Positions 44,746 to 56,629 of a DNA stretch of 60,000 bases are shown piece by piece; the stretch's first letter is position 1, and each line of letters begins with the position of its first letter. The stretch is from Nymphaea colorata (taxonomy: Eukaryota; Streptophyta; Magnoliopsida; Nymphaeales; Nymphaeaceae). Location: positions 1,035,528 to 1,095,527 of the forward strand of contig NC_045140.1 in NCBI RefSeq assembly GCF_008831285.2, given 5' to 3'. Under the pieces are notes generated by a model. That model saw nothing but the letters and a program-made list of their open reading frames with translations. It was not told the origin of the DNA and searched no databases. A program made the translations under genes and the position numbers.

Positions 44746-47009
44746 CAATTTTAGAAGGACATTATCTTTTTCTTTTTTCCTTTGAAAAGGAAGAGTTCCA
44801 TTTTCTTTAAAAAGAAAGAGAAGGATCCTTAGGTCGTCCTTTAAAAGGATGGCAGAGGTCTGTCCTTTAACTTAAAAAAAAAAAAAAGTTTATTTTATTT
44901 AACTACATTTCAAATTAGCTAAACTAACCTCGATATAACTATATAAGACATGTATACAAACACAGACCAATAAAGTCATTAAACAATAATTTATTATATA
45001 ACAGATTTTAGATGAATTTTTTTATATAATGTTATTTTTCCTCTCCCTCCCTATTTCTCTCACACACACATATCTGTGTCCATGCAACATAGCACACCAG
45101 GCAATCTCCCACACCAGCAATCCTGCCCCTACAGATCCTTCTGCTATCCAGGTCATTGTAACATCGTGTCAAGTGTAGTTGTCAAAGTTGAAAGCATGAT
45201 ACTTGTTAGTCAAAGCCCTAAAATCTAGTTGGGACTAATCTGTTTGACTCAATTAACTAAAATGACATGAAGAGGTATCAAGCATATATTGTGTGTCCTC
45301 AAAATCACATATGTACTGTATATAATTAGTAGATACTGTAAGTTTTCATACAACATAAGTGTATATATAAATATGTATATATTTACAACAAATAAATGTA
45401 TATATACAGTTAAACATGGCAAAAGGGAAAAACACAAAATGCACAATTAAAAAAGGAAGAAAACATCTGACAAAGAACTATCTTTTTATAGTAAGCACCA
45501 AAAACACTTAACCAGTAGTTAGTTCCCATTAGTCAAAAACTAGTCATCAAAAGCTAATTCCTGGTGCGCTGAATGCCAGCAACTAGCCTGACCAGTCGTC
45601 TATTCAGACCAACCAACCAGTGTTTTGACACCAAAGAAGTTGAGAATCTTGAGATATTGGTGCTTCCAATAAGGCTAAGTTTGGCGATCATGGTGATCAT
45701 GGTGGTGGCCTTCACCATAGTGGTGTGCACTAGTCAAATGATGGCTACGTGGCAGCATCAGTGGTGAAATCAGTGATGAGAACATTCAAGTGAAGCGATT
45801 GAAAAGGTAATTGCTACCAGTTGTCACAATCTCCTACCTGCCCCGGGTGCTGAATTTAGTTCTTTTGCCAATGTATGAACTGGCAACTGTTCACTGAGAG
45901 GAAGCAAATGATCATCTAATGCTTTCATTTCATGCAACTTCTTGCATGCTTCTAGGCACACAAGTTTCTTTGCGTGCTGGTTACTCTTGGCAGGAGGACC
46001 CTTCAGATGTCGAAATGCAGCATTGGGAGGCAAGGTCAAGGTGCATTCAGAAAAACCACCAGATAGTTCATAACGAAAATCAGGCTTTGGATGGAAATAC
46101 CTGAAGTCAGCAGTAGTAGTCACCAGAGTCCCAGTTAATAGAAGCACCAGACAATTCAGAGTAAATAAAAGATAAATTTTCATAAATAAAAGTTAAATTT
46201 TCAAATTGGGAAAAGGAACTTACTTGTCTCCAGGAAGCTTCTGACAATAACTAAAAATGAGACTAACACTTGAATCAGGAGTTACTGTTGCACCTGTGGA
46301 TGAAACTGTATAAAGAGGTGCATCATCTTTGGGGGATAACTTTGGAACCGTTGTTTTGTCTCTACTTGAGGTTGCATCCTGCATTGCCCTTTCGCTTCTA
46401 AAAATTTCAAATAGCAAATCTTTGTGCTCTTCATTACCCCTGACAACTTCTAAATGTCAATATTATGCCTTCTATGACTGAAACTGAATACTTGATACAT
46501 GAAACATATCCACAAACCAATCACAGAAACTGGCAATCTGGGCTTACATAGGCCTCTAATATCTGTAATTGCACAGAAATACCGGGAATGTGGTTATCTC
46601 TTTTAGAGAACCTCACTTATGGACTAACTTGCGAAAGAGATAGAGAGAAGAAAGTTGTTACGGTTAGAGAGATCCCCACTCGACATAATCCCCAGCACAA
46701 GCCCTTTAATTGTTCAAGAATCCCAATCCCTTATTTATCCATATAAGAATCAAGATCCCTTAGTTGAATTACATTAGGTGTGTGTCACAACATTCTCCAA
46801 TAAAGGATTCATCCAGGAGACCATTTGATCACACAAAGACGCATCAAACCATCACCCAGTGATGATTCTAGACAAGCAAGCAGTTGATTGGGTCTCAGCT
46901 TGAAATCTTGTGGTTACCAATTGAGTGACTAATCACTCTCCTAAGGTTCTGTCACTGTCCAAAACGTCACTCGCTCAGAAAAATGAACCTTAGAACCTGG
47001 CCTATCTAT

Positions 47010-47091
<82 letters not shown>

Positions 47092-47265
47092 CACACACAC
47101 ACACACACATATGAAATCCTCCAGCCATCCAGACCTCCGTCCAACTATGGCCCCCCAATGCATGGCATCAGACATGATTAAATACACTGCAATGTGCTGT
47201 GAGAGGCTGAAGGATTTCTCTGTCCAAATCAGAGAGAGAAATCCAAGGATCCTGCACATATGTGT

Positions 47266-47320
<55 letters not shown>

Positions 47321-49890
47321 GTAAGCCATCAAATGTAAAAGTTCACTTGTTCATTTTTCTTTTTTAACTTTTCATTAAACCTAACTTCAGTCTATTTTTT
47401 AGTTAGCTTTATTTTAATCTACATCCAGACTCTATCTTGTATTATTCCCTTTCTCCCTCCCTTAAACGTGAAGCTTTCAGTATGTTTATAATATATTTCT
47501 GTGAGCGCATATATACATATATATGTATAATATCCGACCAGTATATTTTGTATTATTCTCTCTCTCTATCTCTCTGTTTCACAAACATGAAACTCTCAGT
47601 ATGGTATCTATTTTTTTTTTTTGTGTGTGTGTGTGTGTGTTTCTTTGTTCTGCATTTATGCAGTCTTTGCACTTTGTATTTTTATATTTTGATTTATGTG
47701 TGTGTGTGCGTATGCAAAAGCACATGTATATATAACAGATGCTTATTCACATATGCTGGATATTCTGTGTATACAACAAAAACGTCTCTATGTTCATGTA
47801 TTTTTATATTCTCCGTGTGTGCCTGTGTGTGCGTGTATAGGTGTCCACTTTAAACAGTGTGTCTGTGAAGTTTTATTAATATTATTAATAAACTGACATG
47901 GACCAACTCAAATCGACTAGCCCAGACTAGTCTTTTTAGGGTTTGACAGTCCTTAGTCTGGCTTCTGATGTTGATTGTCGACAACCAAGAATCTGATCCA
48001 ACAGGAGTGGACTGCTTCCAAGAACATTAGAACCTGATGTTTCTGTTCATGCTGCACCCAGAACAGGTACCTCTAAGTGTAATAAGATTCTAAGAACAAG
48101 TATTTTGTTTTCTGATGCAACATTTCTTACTCTGGCACAATTATATTTGTTTTCTGATGCAACATTTCTTATTCTGGCACAATTATGCCAAGTGTACCAC
48201 CAAAATAGAGACACTTATGGCACTTTGAGTCAGATTGTCTGAACTAAAGTCTTACTAAACTTATACACATGCCATATATTACATCCCAGAACACAAAAGT
48301 CAAATTCCTTTAGGTCCAGAGCCTTCTCTCATGCTACAAGGAAGAAGCAGAGCTGCAGAAGGTTTATGCTTTAGCAAGTAGCATAAGCCAAAGAGTTAGT
48401 TACTTCACCCAATCCCTACTTGCTAAAATGACAGGAGACAAAAAAAGAAAAGAAATGAAAAATCAAACCTTTCAAGCATGAGGACATATAGAGAATCAGC
48501 ATATCTTGCACGACCACGTGACTGTATGTAGCTTCGAACAGATTTTGGCAAGTCAAACCGTATCACACAGGAGCAATTATGCACATCAATGCCTTCCTCA
48601 GCCACATCAGTAGTCAGCAACAGGTTCACCTATATAAAGGTCAGAACTTTATCTTCTTGAAGGTAAAAAAGGTAAATACTAAATAGTTGCAAAAATGATG
48701 AAAAGTGATAGCTTACTTTTCCTTCACGAAAAGAATCCATAATCATTTTCTGCCTCTTAGCTGTCAGTCCATTAACAGCAGAGGTATTTCCAGTCATGTA
48801 GTCACAAGATAGATGGGACAATAACTTGAGTTTTTTTATCAACCAACAGATCACTTTCGCTGTAATAATTCTCTCAACAAATATCATGCAGAGGACTTGC
48901 TTTTGGTTCCTATATCACATAAGAGTATAAGGAGAGCAAATTATAAATTCATACAATAGGCAGTGAGTGCATCTTCCAATGAACTGCTCCTTACCTAAGT
49001 GCGTTGACCGAGTTCACAAGTTCACATAGCTTAGGAGAAATGAAATTCATATATACTGGATCCAAATGGGCTTCTGTTTCCAGTAGATCACAGACTTCTG
49101 AGACAGATCAAATAAATTTTCATTAATAACCACCTCTCCATGTAGCAACAGAACTAAATCCACATTATGTGACAGTACCACTGACAAGCTTATCATATGA
49201 TTCACTTCTAATATTTCTCACATAGTTCTGAATAATCAGATATGAGGTGAAAATTTAACAAGATGAAATGGTTCCCACAATTTCATAGGGGATAGGAACC
49301 ACCTTTGCCACTTCTCTATCAAATTTCTAAATTCGAGACAAAAAAAAATCCCTAGATCATGGTGATTATCTTTGTGCACATATGCAATCCAGTTCTTAGC
49401 CTGGGGAGCTAAAAATTGAGTTTTCTCACATGTTCATGTGAATTATCACATCATGCCTGAGAATTTGCACAGTTTAACACATTTCTTTACTAAATAATCA
49501 ATGATAAACACAGTCAATGGCTTAGGTCACTGATACTTTTGACTTCCTAACCAGGGATTTAACTATGATGCAACCTAAGGAACATATTTCTCTTTACATA
49601 CAATCATGTACATTTTTATAGAGAAGTTGGTTGGTGGGCCTTAGGCCCTTAAGAGTTTAAAATAAAGATCGAATGCAGTAGGTCTATCTACAAGCAGCCT
49701 GAAAAAGTCATCATTTTAAATGCTGAGTTTCTGGTTTTTTTCTATATTTTATTTGTATAATCTACAATATTTAGCATAAATCGTGGTATTAACTATCAAC
49801 TGTGACATTTACAACCTTAAAAATATAGAATCTCAAACTAAATCATAACCCTAAAAAAATTTATTTCTCTCTCTCTCTCTCTCTCTCTCT

Positions 49891-49937
<47 letters not shown>

Positions 49938-52900
49938 GTGAAGGTGTGTGTGTATATATAGCGTAAATCATGGTATCAACTGTGACATTTACAAACTTAA
50001 ATTCAAATCAACCAGCCATAGAATGTGGCCAGATAGTTCTTTTTGTTTTTTTTGTTAAATTTAATGTTGTTAAAAACCATCACAAAAGGTGCACTCCGCT
50101 GCTAAAAGTCATGCCATTTCCAATGCACCTTTTTCAATGGAATTTAGCGGCACAAAATTTTAAAAAAGTCACTAAAGTCGCATTAGCCATGGTTTATGTC
50201 CAGGGATGGTTTATAGTGACTTTAGCGATGGATTTTTAAATTTTAACCATCTGATAACAATCCAGCATGAAGCAGCATCCACTTTTCCTATGTGTGTGTG
50301 TGTGTGTGTGTGTACATGCACATGCACACTCTCACATATAAAAAAATATATATGCACCAGAAGACATACCAGCTGATAAGTACCCTTTAAAAATCTGTAA
50401 TGCCTCCTTCAAATAATTACTCAAAAGAACATGTGGAGAAGCATTTTCTTCGATGTCCAGTGCAACTCCATCCCTTTGCATACACACCTTAACAGCCTTC
50501 ATGTAATTCCACAAGGAATGAGCATATGGAATCGTACAAGGAATTATGTAATGAAAACAAATTGACATATTAGTTTCCACCAAATCACAAACATGTACAC
50601 TATTAAAGATGTGGACATAACTGAGAAGCAGAGACATAAAATAACTTAGAAAGTGCACAAAAGTTATCAGGGAAAAGGCTAAGGTGTAGAATCTTATGAA
50701 GTTTTCCACAGAAATACCATAAAAGAATGAGCATAAAGCCAGATTTTTAACATACAGCATCCCACTGCCATGCAAGACCAACATGACGCACCTTTCAAAC
50801 TATGGGTATGCATCACATGGGACAAACTCATATGGAATACATCAGACAATACAAATGCTCCCATAGCACAACTTTCCTCATTGGTATGTCTTGTGGATAT
50901 GAAGATACCAGCAAGCAATGAATAGATCTTCTCACTAATTTGCATCACAGGACAGCCATGCTTAACGACCACTTACCAGTTGCTAATCAGATGAGCCACT
51001 CCACTAATTAGTGTCACCTCTATTTCAGAATATCATATCTAATGATTTTAGGTTTCAAAGAAGATTGAAAATGACCAGAAAATTTTACCACCATATCCTG
51101 ACAGAAACCTGTAAACGAAGATGGCAGTTCCAAATTGGTTCTAGGATCAATATATGTCATTTAGGATTCATGTATCAACTTTAAACTCCACCACATAAAA
51201 GGCACGCAAGTGATAAATGCAAAAAGTTGATCATAGAAAGGAAGATAAGTGATCTCCTCGGACAGATAGTCTAAGGCCTCGATTACCTCAGTCTTGAACT
51301 AGTCCAAGAGGCCATTTAATTGCCTAAAACCCACTAATCAAGTGCGTCCAACATTCACTTTGGGGATCACCACTTTTACTTGTGCCCTTTGCAGGCAATC
51401 TCAGATCAACCATGCAATGGACGTGCTTCTGCATGGGCCAGAGCACCTCATTTCTTCAGGGGCATGGCAACTCTGGTTCAACAAATTGATTCCCATGCAT
51501 TTTGGGCTGCAGTGCTTGTTCAATCACCCACTTGTTGAGTCTCTTTTTGTAATCCCCCCATCCTTTGTAGCATTCCATGCAAGGAAGTCAAGGAGTTAAT
51601 AGTGCTGAGTACTGGCTTTTATGATTGGAACCAAATTAGGTAGGTTACAATTTGTCTTCTTGCTGCTCAAACAAAGCCGTAAACAGGCTTCCCTACAACT
51701 GTGGCCCTTCAAAAGTGTATTCTAATTCTTTTATCATGTGACTTTTCCATGAAATTAGTAATTTAATTTTAAACAAAAAAGATCATAAAGAAGTTGCAAT
51801 CCTCGTGATGGAGTAGGAAGAGAAATATCACCATGTGTCATGCATTTCAAAGACAATGCCATGTCTCTAATAGAAGTCGAACGAAAGTGTAAGAGAAACT
51901 GCTAAGTGAACAAGAGTATCAAACCTTGGCTTGTGGAGCTTGTGAAGGTTTTGACAAGCATTACTAATTTTTCATTACATGGAAATTAAGTGGAAAACAA
52001 AGAGACATTGAACAACATAAAAATGATTGACATTATAACCAATGCAGAAGATTTAGACAGTAAATCCGTAAATCCGTAAATCCGTAAATCAAAGATAGCA
52101 TTTTCTACTACATGATTTATCCTTTATCATGACCCACAAGCACATTCTAGACATAACCCTGGATGGCAAATCTTGCAATTGCACAATCTCTAAAGAAAAA
52201 TATATGCACAAGCGCATATGCATACCTCATAAGCACATAATATGCCCAGATTTTCCAGGCAGTATAAAATTTTCCCGTGAAAACTAGAGAGTTTAGCTCT
52301 CAGACTTTTCTCCAGAAACTGCTTTTGTGTTGGATTCTCCATTGCTGCTGCAGTTGTGTCGAACTGTTTAAGAAAAAAGATCAGTAAAGAAGGAAGCAAA
52401 TCAAGAATGTGGAGCCTGAAGAAGCAAGATTCACCTTTGTCCACAAAGAGTCCAGCTGTCCTTTGAGGTCCACATTGACAAACCATGAACTGTAATACCT
52501 TTTAATTTCTATAGCCATAGGGACATGCACTTCTAGATCATTTCTGTCTTCCAAAGTAAAAACCTAGACAATGAAATGATACAAGTGAAGGGAAGTTCTA
52601 GAGAACTTATAAAAACAAGACATTAAAACAAAGAAAATATAAAAGCTTCAAGCAACCTTAGAATCCAGAATTTCTTCCAACTCAGAAATTTGATATTCAC
52701 AATCCTCCGCTGATGATACACCTAAAAACAACAGGGTATGGCGTATAACTTCAGACAAAGTCATCATAACATAAAAGAAAATGACAGAACGAAGCAAAAC
52801 ATGTTGCTAGTTGCTACTAAGAAACCAAGGAAATGCAACGACCAATTGTCCTGGAACTTATCCAGTCTGGAAAGTGAAAGGAACAGTCCAGTGTTGTATG

Positions 52901-55900
52901 TATCATACAATATGGAGGCTTATCTTACGATATGCTTCATATCTATTAGAAAAAAACACCCTTCATTCTTATGCAGAATACTGGAGACCCCTTTTTTAAT
53001 TTGGGATTTAAGAAGCCCAGTCTCCTCACTTCTAAACACTCCTAGGAGCTGAGTGAAGTAGATATTTTATCAATCTAAAAGAAAAACAAATTCTGCAGCA
53101 AAATAGAAAGAGAACAAATTTGAAGGAAGATTATGTGCTTGAGAGATTTAATGTGTTAATGCTTATGACATTATGAGTAGGTTATGTTAAATTGATGAAT
53201 GTTCGATTCCTATAAGACTATGTTTATGACTGACATGTTTTTATGGAGAACATATTTTTATTGAATTGTTCTGATTTTTCCTAATTATTTTATCTATTTT
53301 TATTATTTATTTTGATTTTTTAAATTTAAAAAAATTGTGATACATTACGATACAACATATCTATTGGCCCCACTATGGGTCACAGTATGCACTTCAATTG
53401 AAGTAGTCCATCTAAACGAAAGGTAGATAAAGACCAGGAAACATATAAAGTACCACAAAGGCACAGATTCTTGATATTATAGTAAACAATTGAGATTCTA
53501 GTAAACAACTTCCCAGCAAGAAATCCCTTTTATTCTCCATAACAAGCACCACAGTTTACTATGTCCAAGACTTGAACCAAGTAGTAACCTTCTGACAGCT
53601 TGAACTAAGGTTCTCTATGTTTTACAAAGGTTATATACTGTTAGTTGCAACCATTTTATGAAAAAGAAACCTGATATGGAAACTGTCTGTGTTGAAGCAC
53701 ATCAAGAATGAGTATGACATATTTTGTCAACAACAGAGAAATTTGCTCAAGTATATAAACAATACACTGGCCTATGCAAAAACTAATTTGTGTAAGTGAC
53801 AAATCTCTATGTACTTGGTACTGTGTGCTATGTGGTTAATATGATTTTATAAGACAAAGCTATTGTCAATCATATAGTAAGAGAACTACTGAATTTAAAA
53901 ATATTTTAAACTTCATATAATACTGAATATTATCATAATGTGTGTGTTGAAGCAATACAAAGGAAGAAGTAGTTCATAATTACAGAAATAGATAAATCAA
54001 TCCTAGTTCATAATTCCCGCAGCACATGGAAAGCTACAGATTTTACTGGTGAGATAAAATGAAATCAGTTAATTGTCCATCACGGGGGTAGGCCATATCA
54101 GTCAAGGATGACCTATCCACAAGAAGGAAAAAAACCGATATCATCTGCTTGATGAGGATGGACATGAAGAATCATGATAAAGAACCATTATTGTAAATCA
54201 CAGAAATTGCCAGCAGCTTTACATGTAAGACTCTGATGCAATGAACTGTAACATTGGAGAATAGAGATACTATTGGATTTTAGTACTTAGATGAGTAGTA
54301 AATCAAACAAAAGATGAGAACATGGCAAGCAACATAGTTCCATGCAAAAACCTTTTAACAAAAAAAAAATCAGAAATACAGCACAAGCAAGTAAACAAAT
54401 CAATCATTACTTTCAAAAAATATGTAAATTTGCTGGAAACAATGGTCTTATTCCTATGGTAGCACACTGTTAAACCACTGCCATAAAATCGGTTTTCTCT
54501 TAAAAAAACATAAAACAACAGAAAGTAAAGAGGAAAAAAAAAAAAAGGAAATTGGAGAAACGATATTGTAAAGAAAAAAACAACAAAAATAATGTGTTTT
54601 TTGCATTTCAGATTAAAAAAAGAAAGAGTTCTCATATATTTTATTTTTTCTGAGATTTCCATAACATATTATTAAATATTTTGAAATCAATGTTTTTGCA
54701 ATGAAATATAATGAGTAGAAAACTCAAATTCTTACTTTTTCTCTTTTCTATACTTGAGATTTTTCAGAGGAAAAGCAAATTACCCAATTAATACCTGACA
54801 AAAACCTCAACGATAAGAAACTGAGAAGAATGGTTACAATAGTGGATTAAACATAAAACCTTCATTTTGAATTCAACAAGGCCTTCAAATCAGTTCATTA
54901 TTTAGAAACCATAAGATAGCTTTCTCATTTCCATATGGCTCAGGATGCTCATGCAAGCTTGGGCAAGGAGGCAAATAAGAAAAATGTGGGGACCTATCAA
55001 TGAGTCTAAACTCCATACCTTCTGAACCAAGTTTAAATACATGGAAGGAGAGAACCTATAACAACAAAAGAATGGAAGGAACATCATGACCTTAGTCACA
55101 TGAGTACTACTGTAGAGGCAGCATACCCGTACTGGTTGGGTAAGACACCAGTACTGGTACTGGTACACTCATGGGTACAGCCTGGGCACCGGTCAAACAG
55201 TATCAAATACAATCAGCATACCCCGGACTATATCCATCCATTTAGGACTTGGTCAAATTGATTGAGTCCCTTCCTGTCCAAAATTTAGGGTTTCAATTTT
55301 TTTTTTTTTGGCATTCTTATACTTTATTACTCAGTAAAGGCTAGTGCTCTCAAGCTAGACTGAAAATAAAAAACGTTGAACAGTCGAAGTCAACGACATG
55401 CCTCTGCAATAAAAAATTAATGTTGTTTCAAATAACAAATGTTATTAATATAAGTTATATAACTCTACATTAGACTTTAACTAATATATTTTGGAGTTAT
55501 AGTATGTTATTTTCATGTTTTGTTCAATAGTTTCTTCTTTAGAATCTCTAAATTTTGAATAAAAAATGTGTTATTTTGTTTGTTTGAATTCTTATTTTTT
55601 TGTTTTATATGTGTGTGTGTGTGTGTGTACGGCCGTACCTTCGTACCCAAGTTTTTTTAAAATAGTCCATACCCATACCGCCACCCATACCCATGTGACA
55701 TATCTTATGACATAAAAAAGAGAGTAAGAACCAGGCACTATTAGACTGCATCTAACTGCATTCACAATTTCAGACACAAGATTTATAACATGCACCAATT
55801 TAACCTTTATCAAAACAACCTCAAGATCATGTTTTCTGATCAAGGGTATTTGATGAACTATGTATGTCAATTCTCTTTCAATAAAATAAGAAACGACTGT

Positions 55901-56414
55901 ACTTTTTTGTGTGTATGCACAAGCATGTTAGCATTCCTATATGTTTGTTAGCATTCCTATATGTTGCTTGCTCAGTTGCTCCAAGTCCAAAAATATTATA
56001 TCTAGAAAGCTGTTTCATATGAAAATTTCATCTATATATACTGATCTCAGGAAGTAACAATAACAAAGAGAAAGCACCTTTCCTAATGACAGGGGAGGCA
56101 GTCATTCCGAACACTTTTGGCTTGTGATCTGTCTTGTGATAATATTCCTATCAAAGTAAGTAAATGTTAGCCACTATATTACATGCATACATAATAGGAA
56201 ATGCTTTGATCATGATAACTGAAATTTGCAGGACTTCTGAAAACGTTTTGACAAGTCCAACACTGTGGATGCATTCTTCATTGACAACTTGCTAAGAGAA
56301 AAGACTGGGACAGTTATTATAAGGAAAAAATTTTTGAGGCTGATTTTCAAATCTTTATGAGAACACATAGCAATAACAAAATCAATATCACATACTCATA
56401 TCAAATATGACATG

Positions 56415-56455
<41 letters not shown>

Positions 56456-56586
56456 ACAGAGAGAGAGGAGCCAAAATCCTTCAGCCATCCGGATGGTCTG
56501 ACCTCTCACACATGCAGCCCATGCAATGCATAGGGCTGCATGTGCGAGAGGCTGGACCATCCAGACGACCAGAGAAACTCATGTTT

Positions 56587-56629
<43 letters not shown>

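Noticed and set aside
47437-47896. Cys/Val-rich and Ile/Tyr-rich readings near 47 kb
   Set aside because: They are translations of (GT)n and (TA)n microsatellites inside a DCL3 intron.
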